This document shows, one piece after another, positions 44,005 through 50,965 of a DNA stretch of 51,055 nucleotides. Source of the DNA: a bacterium (GTDB lineage: Bacteria; SZUA-79; Acidulodesulfobacterales; Acidulodesulfobacteraceae); assembly GCA_021798875.1 (NCBI GenBank), contig JAJZBN010000012.1, positions 1-51,055 on the forward strand, in the 5' to 3' direction. The translations under genes and the position numbers were made by a program. How positions within the stretch are numbered: position 1 is the stretch's first letter; each line of letters opens with the position of its first letter. Below the pieces are notes generated by a model. The model searched no databases. It saw only the letters and a program-made list of their open reading frames with translations, and was not told the DNA's origin.

Positions 44005-44050
44005 AAAAAAACGGGCAGATTATAATTCCATATATAATCAACCCGTTTTA
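44005..44050 (-). terminator. Rho-independent terminator after the BamE-like gene
   Basis: On the minus strand AAAACGGGTTGATTATA pairs with TATAATCTGCCCGTTTT (two mismatched bases in the stem), with a short loop and a T run at the end (plus-strand A run at 44005-44011). It lies 24 bp after the stop of the gene at 44074 and isolates the lipoprotein/outer-membrane pair from the CARF gene downstream. Confidence 0.85.
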
Positions 44051-44073
44051 TTTTAAAGACAATGCATTTAAAC

Positions 44074-44475
44074 TTACATTCCAAAAGAGATACTGTTAGC
44101 TGAATTACTGAAGGCATAATTTTTTACTACGCCTTTTTTATTGAATAGAATAACGAGCGTTTTTTTATGTCCTTTAACATCTTTAGCGAACCAATTTACT
44201 ACCGGAATATAGGCTGCCACCGTATCATGATCATGCTGATATTCGTATGTCCACATTAAATCGCCCTTGCTATTAAAGGTAGTTTTTTCGGGGTCTCCGA
44301 ACATCTGCCTGATTTGCGATTTAGTTGTTTTTCCTTTTATTATCTTACTTGAAAGCGTATTATTTGATTGATTTGCGATTCTGCCGTTTCCAATACCGGC
44401 GGCGCACCCTGAAAGAGCTACCGCCGATACTGTAAGGACTAAAACTATCAACAAAAAAATTTTTGATTTTTTCAT
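44074..44475 (-). CDS. BamE/SmpA-like outer-membrane lipoprotein
   Basis: The 133-residue protein has a lipoprotein signal (MKKSKIFLLIVLVLTVSAVA, Cys in LSGCAAG at residue 24). A short SmpA/OmlA-type domain follows (KIIKGKTTKSQIRQMFGDPEKT with the typical Gly-Asp-Pro, then LMWTYEY and LVILFNKKGVVKNYAFS). BamE is part of the beta-barrel assembly machine. Distant homologues in this family are simple stabilising lipoproteins, so BamE function itself is not certain. It is 19 bp after the outer-membrane protein gene, with an AGGAGG site, so they are co-transcribed. Confidence 0.85.
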   Translation of the reverse strand: MKKSKIFLLIVLVLTVSAVALSGCAAGIGNGRIANQSNNTLSSKIIKGKTTKSQIRQMFGDPEKTTFNSKGDLMWTYEYQHDHDTVAAYIPVVNWFAKDVKGHKKTLVILFNKKGVVKNYAFSNSANSISFGM

Positions 44476-44494
44476 TTTCTATTTTATTATCCTC

Positions 44495-45142
44495 CTAAAA
44501 ATTATAATCGATTCCGATCGTAAAATTATTAACTTTATCGCTACCGGATAATGAACCCCCAAAATACTGCGCCGTTAATCCCCAACTTGGATTAAATAAA
44601 TATTCGACGCCTGCACCGTATAACAAACCGCCTTCGGAACTCATACTCGATACATACTGAGCATTATCGCATTCGGTATCCCCTTCTATATCAAAACATT
44701 GAGTGCCAGTGCTCGCAGTGCCTACAAAAGCATAATCTATGTATCCCAATTTAACAAACGGCATAAAATTATGGTAATCATATCCGCCTTTTAAAAATAT
44801 CCCATAATACATAGAATGGAGGCTTGCGCTTACGCCTGAGTAAGAATAAGAACCGTTGTCCGCATAACCCAATAACAAACCTCCGCCAACGATTATATGA
44901 TTCATGTTAAAATTTTTACCTAGCGTAATATTGTAAGTCCCGCCAGATTTAGAAGATAATCCGCTTGGACTCGTTTCGGCAAGTCCTCCGTTAAGACTTA
45001 CGTAATAATCGTTAAAATTTGAATAGGAACTTGCATAAACCCTGCCTGCAGATAAGCCAAGCAAAAACATAGCCGCTGCTAAAACCGCAAAAGCCGATAA
45101 CTTAGCATACTTAAATCTTGTTTTGAATTTCGTTTTTTCCAT
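44495..45142 (-). CDS. Outer-membrane beta-barrel protein (OmpW/OmpA-like porin family)
   Basis: The 215-residue protein has a signal peptide (hydrophobic residues about 14-37 ending GRVYASS). Alternating amphipathic strands follow (YYVSLNGGLAET, GGTYNITLGKNFNMNHIIVGGG, YYGIFLKGGYDYHNFMPFVKLG). The terminal strand NFTIGIDYNF ends in Phe, the usual outer-membrane insertion signal. A ribosome-binding site CCAGGAGGG precedes the ATG. No specific ligand can be named. Confidence 0.86.
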   Translation of the reverse strand: MEKTKFKTRFKYAKLSAFAVLAAAMFLLGLSAGRVYASSYSNFNDYYVSLNGGLAETSPSGLSSKSGGTYNITLGKNFNMNHIIVGGGLLLGYADNGSYSYSGVSASLHSMYYGIFLKGGYDYHNFMPFVKLGYIDYAFVGTASTGTQCFDIEGDTECDNAQYVSSMSSEGGLLYGAGVEYLFNPSWGLTAQYFGGSLSGSDKVNNFTIGIDYNF

Positions 45143-45208
45143 TTTACCCTCCTGGTAAATTTAAAAGTTAATTTAAAAATTTAATGAACTATAATTTATT
45201 CTCCGTTC

Positions 45209-45278
45209 AATCGAACGTTTGATTAAATTATAAATCATTAAAATGCGGTTGTAATTCAAAACAACATTGTTTTTAATT
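45209..45278 (-). promoter_or_regulatory. Promoter and two palindromes upstream of the outer-membrane gene
   Basis: On the minus strand, TTACAA (45249-45254) and TATAAT (45227-45232) are 16 bp apart, with the start of transcription near 45220. AATCGAACGTTTGATT (45209-45224), a near-perfect palindrome, covers the start site. An 11-bp inverted repeat with one mismatch and an ACAT centre (45253-45278) abuts the -35. Both positions are typical of repressor or activator sites. The regulator is unknown. Confidence 0.5.
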
Positions 45279-45330
45279 GCTAATGAGAGTATGGAGAATT
45301 CTATAAAGGCGGGACTTATTATTTGATTTT

Positions 45331-46896
45331 TTAAAACAAATCGATAGTCAGCTTCAAATTATCTCTGTTACCTTCTTTTTTTAAAGTGCCATATCTTGTG
45401 TCAATTTTATCGGAGTTTACCGAATCAAATAATTCGCTCAATCGGTCTTTTGATTTTTTATAATTTTCGGCTGCAACTGCTAACGCTTTTTTATGTTTTA
45501 AAAATTCTATGATTATTTCCTCGTTATCGTAATTTAAAACATTCGTATTTATATTATTTATATTAGCGCAAAGACTCATAAAATAATTAACCATGTCTTT
45601 GCCGTCCCGAGCATGTCCAAAGTTATCGTTTCTTACTATATATTCGCCGACCGTCGTAACACCGTTAATATGCGATATAACGGCTTCTTTATCTAATGGG
45701 CTATCTACTTTGGAATATGATACTTTTCCTTCTTGCGTAACTGCGCCTATTGCATAAAAATTGTCCGAACCGGTAAAAAGCGATAAAAATTTTGGAACTA
45801 TTAATTTTAACATGTCCGGCTTTTTTGCTTCTTGCACAGCTAAATCAATAATCTTTAAATCTTCTTTTATATCGTTATCTATGTTTTCATTTTCTTTATC
45901 ATTAGGCTCGCTTTCAAAATCGTCAATTTTTTCATTTTTAGACGCCAAAAAATATTCTTTCATCTTCCCCGCTAAACCGTTTAAGCCCATTTTGCCGTAT
46001 ATGTAAGACAGTTTATCGTAAGCTTCATCGAAATATGGGTTTTTTTCTGTAAATCTGTTTATAAGCCTTATAGCTTTTTCGTAATCCCCTTTTTCTAAAA
46101 AATAGTCCGAAATCTTAAGAATTCTTTCTCCATCGTCTTGGTCTTTTGATATAAAATCAAAGGAATCTTTTTCAAGATCAAGTTCGTTCGATAAAATTGC
46201 GGCATCTAATTTCACGTCTCTCGTATATTTATAAGCGTCAGGACTTGATGGACTTGTTACATCTTCGCTGATTTTTTCAACCCCTTCATCCGACAATATT
46301 TTATCTTTTATGGATTTTATAATAAAAGACGAAATATCTTTTTGATAACTTTTAGCAAGCAATGCGCTTTTTAAAAGCGATAATCCTATATGTAATTCAG
46401 GTTTTTCTTTTGAGCTTTTTTCCTTAGACAAAGTTAGCATAACTTCGTTTTCCAAATATTTAACCGCCGTATCTCTTAGTTTTTCGCAATTTTCCAGAGT
46501 GCCGGCAAACATTACGAAATCGTCTGCATAACGCAAATATTTAGAACCGGATTCTTTAAACACAAGTTTATCAAAATCGTTAAGATAAATATTGCCGAAC
46601 AAAGGAGAAGTTGGGGAGCCGAGACTTATTCCTTTCGGCGAATATTCAGAAGAACTTTTAATAATTATAGAAAGAAGATTTATAAGAGGTTTTTCTTTTA
46701 CGACTTTTTTAATTTTTTCAAGTAAAAGTGCCGTATCTATAGAATCAAAAAAAGAATGTATATCGGCGTTAAAAGCAAAGTTAATCTCCTGTTCTTTACA
46801 CAAATTTTCGGTCTTAATAACCGCCTGCATAGCTGATTTTCTTGGCCTGTAACCATAAGAACACCTTAAAAACAATTTCTCGAATAACGGTTCCAA
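45331..46896 (-). CDS. CRISPR-associated reverse transcriptase, 5'-truncated, with TPR and primase-like C-terminal parts
   Basis: Reverse-transcriptase core in the first 130 residues: SYGYRPRKSAMQAV, catalytic ADIHSFFDSID (Asp at 45), GISLGSPTSPLFGNIYLNDF and YLRYADDFVMF (YADD at 123-126). TPR-like helices follow (YFLEKGDYEKAIRLINRF, about residues 265-320). The C-terminal region (GSDNFYAIGAVTQEG, PLDKEAVISHINGVTTVGEY) resembles the start of an archaeo-eukaryotic primase. The only start codon is TTG at 46894-46896, yet the frame continues upstream to 46998 with clear RT residues, so the true N-terminus is lost. It adjoins truncated cas2 and intact cas1. Confidence 0.88.
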   Translation of the reverse strand: MEPLFEKLFLRCSYGYRPRKSAMQAVIKTENLCKEQEINFAFNADIHSFFDSIDTALLLEKIKKVVKEKPLINLLSIIIKSSSEYSPKGISLGSPTSPLFGNIYLNDFDKLVFKESGSKYLRYADDFVMFAGTLENCEKLRDTAVKYLENEVMLTLSKEKSSKEKPELHIGLSLLKSALLAKSYQKDISSFIIKSIKDKILSDEGVEKISEDVTSPSSPDAYKYTRDVKLDAAILSNELDLEKDSFDFISKDQDDGERILKISDYFLEKGDYEKAIRLINRFTEKNPYFDEAYDKLSYIYGKMGLNGLAGKMKEYFLASKNEKIDDFESEPNDKENENIDNDIKEDLKIIDLAVQEAKKPDMLKLIVPKFLSLFTGSDNFYAIGAVTQEGKVSYSKVDSPLDKEAVISHINGVTTVGEYIVRNDNFGHARDGKDMVNYFMSLCANINNINTNVLNYDNEEIIIEFLKHKKALAVAAENYKKSKDRLSELFDSVNSDKIDTRYGTLKKEGNRDNLKLTIDLF

Positions 46897-46998
46897 AACA
46901 TTCAGAACGGCCGTTTGAACGACTCTGTCTCTAACGCATGGAACGCTTAGCGTTCTAACCTTTTCCGAAAAATGCGCTTTATGCTGAAATTTTACTTC
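46897..46998 (-). other. RT coding sequence upstream of the first usable start
   Basis: Read in the reverse-transcriptase frame, these 34 codons give EVKFQHKAHFSEKVRTLSVP and then CVRDRVVQTAVLNV, directly continuing into LEPLFEKLF. That is the conserved RT segment before the catalytic motifs. There is no start codon here and a stop (TAA at 46999-47001) closes it. About 60 residues that usually precede it in RTs are absent. It overlaps the truncated cas2 by 20 bp in another frame. Confidence 0.75.
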
Positions 46999-47149
46999 TT
47001 ATTTCCTGAAACATTTTATCAAACTGTTTCTTCTTAAGCGTAGCTTCAAATACGCTGAACTGAACGTGCGTTCCATAGTCCTTAAGAAGTTTAAATAACT
47101 TAAGTCTTGTCTTATCGTCCTTAATGTCGTATGAAATAATATAAAACAT
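46979..47149 (-). CDS. cas2: Cas2, 3'-truncated
   Basis: The ATG at 47147-47149 directly follows the cas1 stop. The frame encodes 56 residues: MFYIISYDIKDDKTRLKLFK, then LLKDYGTHVQFSVFEATLKK and KQFDKMFQEIRSKISA, then TAA (46979-46981). These are the first two thirds of Cas2: the beta1 strand with the catalytic-type Asp in YDIKD and the VQFSVFEA strand. The C-terminal strands (normally about 30-40 more residues, ending in a Cys-rich or hydrophobic strand) are missing. It joins straight into the RT coding sequence. Confidence 0.88.
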   Translation of the reverse strand: MFYIISYDIKDDKTRLKLFKLLKDYGTHVQFSVFEATLKKKQFDKMFQEIRSKISA

Positions 47150-48160
47150 TTAATTACCGTATTCTGTTTTATAAATTATCGACTTTCTTAGCATATTGAC
47201 TTTTTCTTTAATATACAACCTATTTGATTTTATTTTTGCGCTTAAGGTTGCGTCGTTGCTGCTTGGATCGCCTGTATCGCCGGAATTAGTCGCATACATC
47301 AGCTTATCGTAAAAAATAAAATATTTTTTCATTGCTTCCGGTTTCAAAAAAGTACCGTCTGACGTAGTTATAAAATCATTTTCGGTTAAAATAGATTTGT
47401 TCAAAAGTTTTAACGTAAAACCATCGATAGCGCTTCTAAATTCTTCTACTACGTCAAGCGCAAGAGAAGGCCGTCCGTAATTTATACCGTGCAGAAAACC
47501 TATATAAGGGTCGAAACCCTGTCCTATCAATACGCTCAATATCTCGTTTGTGACAAGAGTATATCCAAAACTCAATAATGAATTTATAGGATCTACCGAA
47601 GGATTTTTTTGGCGGACGCTAAATACCAAGTTTTCGTTACGAATCATCATCTTAAATGCTTTAAAAAAATATGAAGCTGCTATTCCCTCTATTCCCATAA
47701 CGGAATTTATAGTACTCTTATTTTTTAAAAGCTCTCTGCATTTTTTAATTGCTATTAAAATTTCTTTAAATCTTGATATTCCGTAATTTTTTGTAAAAGC
47801 ATAAATCAAATCGATTTCGTTGCCTAATTTTATATCTACAATTTTTTTAGCTAAATTAACTTGAAATTCTTTATCCAAATATCTTTCGTACTGCGCGAGT
47901 CTTAAAAATATATTTTTAGAATCTATAGCCGCCAATCTGCCGTGGCATTTTCCGCCCATAGTAAAAAATGAGACGTCTATATTGCTCTCTAGCAGAAAAT
48001 TCATTGCCTGCGTCGTTAATTGAACATTTCCAAATATAAAAATCCTTTCCACTTTAAAAATCGGAACTTCTAAAATAATCGCAGAATCTTTGGATATGAC
48101 GATCCTGCGCGAAGTTTTAGAAATAACCGCACCTTGTTCCGAAATATAAATTGTGGACAT
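47150..48160 (-). CDS. cas1: CRISPR-associated endonuclease/integrase Cas1
   Basis: Cas1 with Cas2 inserts spacers at the leader end of CRISPR arrays. The 336-residue protein has an N-terminal beta-rich domain (MSTIYISEQGAVISKTSRRI to HGRLAAIDSKNI) and a helical catalytic domain. The three metal ligands are visible: Glu158 in MGIEGIAASYF, His224 in GFLHGINYGRPSLALD and the acidic group Asp236/Glu239 in LALDVVEEFR. It is complete, about normal length, and not fused to RT. It is first in the minus-strand order cas1-cas2-RT. Confidence 0.97.
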   Translation of the reverse strand: MSTIYISEQGAVISKTSRRIVISKDSAIILEVPIFKVERIFIFGNVQLTTQAMNFLLESNIDVSFFTMGGKCHGRLAAIDSKNIFLRLAQYERYLDKEFQVNLAKKIVDIKLGNEIDLIYAFTKNYGISRFKEILIAIKKCRELLKNKSTINSVMGIEGIAASYFFKAFKMMIRNENLVFSVRQKNPSVDPINSLLSFGYTLVTNEILSVLIGQGFDPYIGFLHGINYGRPSLALDVVEEFRSAIDGFTLKLLNKSILTENDFITTSDGTFLKPEAMKKYFIFYDKLMYATNSGDTGDPSSNDATLSAKIKSNRLYIKEKVNMLRKSIIYKTEYGN

Positions 48161-48230
48161 AACCTGCTATATTTCCATAATTTTTATTATTACATGTAAT
48201 CCTTAATTAATATTTTAATTTATTTGTTTT

Positions 48231-48262
48231 ATTATAACAAATAAATTTAACATTGTTGACAA
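48231..48262 (-). promoter_or_regulatory. Possible cas1 promoter (extended -10)
   Basis: On the minus strand TGTTATAAT, an extended -10 (hexamer 48231-48236), lies about 70 bp before the cas1 ATG. A TTGTCA hexamer (48257-48262) is 20 bp upstream of it, longer than the ideal spacing, so the extended -10 may be what matters. The call is tentative. Confidence 0.4.
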
Positions 48263-48286
48263 TCTTTTTATTTTATTGAAAATTAT

Positions 48287-48619
48287 TTATATCTTTTCAA
48301 TAATTACCGCAGTGCCGTAAGCAACAACTTCACTCATTGACTGACCTTGCCCCGAATCAAATTCATTGCTGTCAAAACGCATCATTATAATAGCATTAGC
48401 ATTTAAATTTTGTGCTTCGCTAATCATGGCTTGAATTGCTTCGTCTCTTGTCTGAATTACAAGTTTAATATAGCCGTCCTGATTTCCCCCAAACATTGCC
48501 TTTAAATTTCCAAACATGTTTCCAAAAACCGACCTTGATTTTATACACGCACCCTGCACAATGCCTTTTGTCTCAATAATTTTGTAGCCAGGTATGTTTT
48601 CAGTAGTTACAACAAGCAT
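48287..48619 (-). CDS. YbjQ family (UPF0145) protein
   Basis: A small family of dodecin-like beta/alpha oligomers with unknown role, sometimes annotated as heavy-metal binding. The 110-residue protein matches it: TTENIPGYKIIETKGIVQG start, KSRSVFGNMFGNL, then ARDEAI-like TRDEAIQAMISEAQNLNANAI, MMRFDSNEF and GTAVIIEKI at the end. An AAAAGGAGG site precedes the ATG. It is 43 bp from the low-complexity gene upstream. Confidence 0.92.
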   Translation of the reverse strand: MLVVTTENIPGYKIIETKGIVQGACIKSRSVFGNMFGNLKAMFGGNQDGYIKLVIQTRDEAIQAMISEAQNLNANAIIMMRFDSNEFDSGQGQSMSEVVAYGTAVIIEKI

Positions 48620-48662
48620 TTTTACCTCCTTTTACTTTTAATTGAAATGTTATTGCATAATG

Positions 48663-48977
48663 TTAAAAATCATCGTCAAAACCCGAACTACCGCCGCCAA
48701 AGCTATCGTCGTTGCCGAAACTATCGTTTGTTCCGAAATCGCTGTTATTGCTTAACGTATCGTTGTTCATAAAATCGTTGTCAGAATTCATAAAACTATC
48801 GTCGCTATTGTTGAAATCGTCAGAGTTGTCCATCCCATAAGGATTTCCGCCAACATCAAAACCGCTAGTATCTCCGTTAATCATTGGAAGTCCCGAAGCA
48901 GGATTAATAGTCGTGCCGCTATCAATAGTTCCGCTATCGTCGTTAAACAAGCCGTTAAGCCAACTAAATAAGCCCAT
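48663..48977 (-). CDS. Asp/Asn/Ser/Gly-rich small protein with NPxxGLPM and NPYG motifs
   Basis: The 104-residue protein opens MGLFSWLNGLFNDDSG. It has NPASGLPMINGDTSGFDVGG followed by NPYGMD, a motif pair I recall from small hypothetical bacterial proteins. The tail is long and built of Asn, Asp, Ser, Gly and Phe (repeated NDxF/DSF units). An AGGAGGGGT site precedes the ATG, so it is expressed. No function can be stated. The tail looks intrinsically disordered. Confidence 0.75.
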   Translation of the reverse strand: MGLFSWLNGLFNDDSGTIDSGTTINPASGLPMINGDTSGFDVGGNPYGMDNSDDFNNSDDSFMNSDNDFMNNDTLSNNSDFGTNDSFGNDDSFGGGSSGFDDDF

Positions 48978-49220
48978 ATTAATACCCCTCCTATTATTTA
49001 ATAATTACCGCATTGTTTTATTTATACCGCCGTTACAAAATACTTTCAACTACTTTTTTGCTTTTTTGCTTGTTAATTTCTTTTCGCTGTTTAAAATCAA
49101 TGCTATTAATAAATTTTAAAATCTATATATCAATAAAATATTTATAAATGTCAAGATTTCTATTTTTTAACCAGCAATATTTTCTTTATAAAACTAAAGC
49201 AATCTTTTTTCAGACTTAGG
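48978..49220. other. Gene-free stretch between the low-complexity gene and the CRISPR array
   Basis: These 243 bases are AT-rich. They carry the ribosome-binding site and presumably the promoter of the minus-strand gene at 48663 (no good -10/-35 pair seen), and T-rich runs near 49050-49080. I find no convincing ORF, RNA gene or repeat here. The stretch ends at a degenerate CRISPR repeat (49221). Confidence 0.5.
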
Positions 49221-49256
49221 ATCATAATCCATAATAAATCGGGTAAATATTCTTAC
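49221..49256 (-). repeat. Degenerate terminal CRISPR repeat
   Basis: These 36 bases match the array repeat at 28 of 36 positions without gaps. The differences are at repeat positions 1, 4, 5, 11, 13, 21, 24 and 34. A 41-base spacer-like stretch (49257-49297) separates it from the first perfect repeat. Decayed repeats mark the trailer end of arrays, which places the leader at the opposite, right-hand side. Confidence 0.85.
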
Positions 49257-49297
49257 TTAAAAAAAGCTAAAGCGGAATGCTTCTGAAAAAATGAGGA

Positions 49298-50965
49298 GTC
49301 GCAATCCCTTATAAATCAGGGAAATATTCTAACACTTTTAATCCCATTGCGACATTTGTATTTTTTCGTCGCTCAAAGTCGCAATCCCTTATAAATCAGG
49401 GAAATATTCTAACGTCACTGTGCGCCAAGCGCACGTTGACTGCGATGAGGAAGGATATGAGTATCTTTCCGATTATAGTCGCAATCCCTTATAAATCAGG
49501 GAAATATTCTAACAAAGATAAAAATTAACATTAAATTAAGTAGGAAAAAATGGAAAAGGTCGCAATCCCTTATAAATCAGGGAAATATTCTAACATAGTC
49601 AATGATAAGGGTATCCAAAATATTGACTATGTGTCGCAATCCCTTATAAATCAGGGAAATATTCTAACCAACCGTCAACAATAAACTGCCCCTTAATAGG
49701 GGTTGTGTATGTCGCAATCCCTTATAAATCAGGGAAATATTCTAACGTCTCGACTACCTCTCTTGAAGATGGCTCTTTCGAAGGGATTGTCGCAATCCCT
49801 TATAAATCAGGGAAATATTCTAACCTTAATGATAGGGGATTCGTAGATCAATATGGCAACTTCCTGTCGCAATCCCTTATAAATCAGGGAAATATTCTAA
49901 CCTTAATGATAGGGGATTCGTAGATCAATATGGCAACTTCCTGTCGCAATCCCTTATAAATCAGGGAAATATTCTAACGGTTTTTTATCCCAGATCAAAG
50001 ATCTTGGTCTGGGGTATTAGTCGCAATCCCTTATAAATCAGGGAAATATTCTAACTTGTGCGACCTTTGGTTTTACGGTAAAACCATAAAAAAAGTCGCA
50101 ATCCCTTATAAATCAGGGAAATATTCTAACATAAAAAAGGAACAAATAAAGGCATGTAAAAGAGAACAAGGTCGCAATCCCTTATAAATCAGGGAAATAT
50201 TCTAACATTTTGAGGAGGTGAGAGTAAATGGATAAGTTAATTGGGTCGCAATCCCTTATAAATCAGGGAAATATTCTAACGGTTTTGTAAGGAGAAAAAA
50301 ATGATAATAGTAAATATATTGTCGCAATCCCTTATAAATCAGGGAAATATTCTAACCAATCGTTTTGAAAGTTTCAGAAGTCTAGTCTGTATCTTTTGGT
50401 CGCAATCCCTTATAAATCAGGGAAATATTCTAACGAAACCAAATTCTGATATGATAGAATATATTTTAAATAAGGTCGCAATCCCTTATAAATCAGGGAA
50501 ATATTCTAACTTTCGGAAGAGGCGGAGAAAGACCGCAGGCGTTTTACGGGTCGCAATCCCTTATAAATCAGGGAAATATTCTAACAAAAATTAAATTAGC
50601 CCCGCGCAAGTGCCAGCAATGGGTCGCAATCCCTTATAAATCAGGGAAATATTCTAACCTAACATTAATTAAGGAGGGTTAAAATGTCATTAGAAAATGT
50701 CGCAATCCCTTATAAATCAGGGAAATATTCTAACATGTTTGAAAAAATCGAAAATTTCATAGCCGGAAACGGCTATGGTCGCAATCCCTTATAAATCAGG
50801 GAAATATTCTAACTGGTTTTGCAAGGAGAAAAAATGACAGCAAATGAAACGATTGGTCGCAATCCCTTATAAATCAGGGAAATATTCTAACAAAATGTTA
50901 GAATTTATAATCGTTGCTACCTTATTGGTGTCGCAATCCCTTATAAATCAGGGAAATATTCTAAC
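49298..50965 (-). CRISPR. CRISPR array: 22 identical 36-bp repeats, 21 spacers
   Basis: The repeat on the plus strand starts GTCGCAATCCCTTATAAATC and ends AGGGAAATATTCTAAC, 36 bp, identical in all 22 copies (starts 49298, 49378, 49478 and onward to 50930). Spacers are mostly 37-45 bp, with one of 64 bp (49414-49477). On the minus strand the repeat has a CCCT-AGGG hairpin followed by exactly eight bases, ATTGCGAC, the classic Cas6 product tag. I therefore assign minus-strand transcription. Two adjacent spacers (49825-49865 and 49902-49942) are identical. The effector type is not encoded here; Cas6, CARF proteins and RT suggest type III. Confidence 0.98.

Noticed and set aside
45331-46896. Reverse transcriptase as a group II intron or retron
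   Set aside because: No intron RNA domains, no endonuclease or maturase X domain, and no retron msr/msd were seen; it adjoins cas1 and cas2 and carries TPR and primase-like parts, so a CRISPR-associated RT fits better.
46979-47149. Cas2-RT fusion by programmed frameshift
   Set aside because: The RT frame is +1 to cas2 at the overlap, but the shifted product would lack both the Cas2 end strands and the RT N-terminus; a deletion is simpler.
48248-48262. AACATTGTT near the cas1 promoter as a third copy of the cas6/outer-membrane palindrome
   Set aside because: Only nine bases are shared, and one or two such matches are expected by chance in 51 kb of this composition.
49979-50094. Spacer hairpins as transcription terminators
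   Set aside because: Neither is followed by a T run on the strand of transcription; A or T runs lie on the wrong side.
49705-50594. Open frames running through the CRISPR array (49705-49923 and 50301-50594)
   Set aside because: Their translations are the repeat read again and again (VAIPYKSGKYSN) plus spacer sequence; no gene signal.
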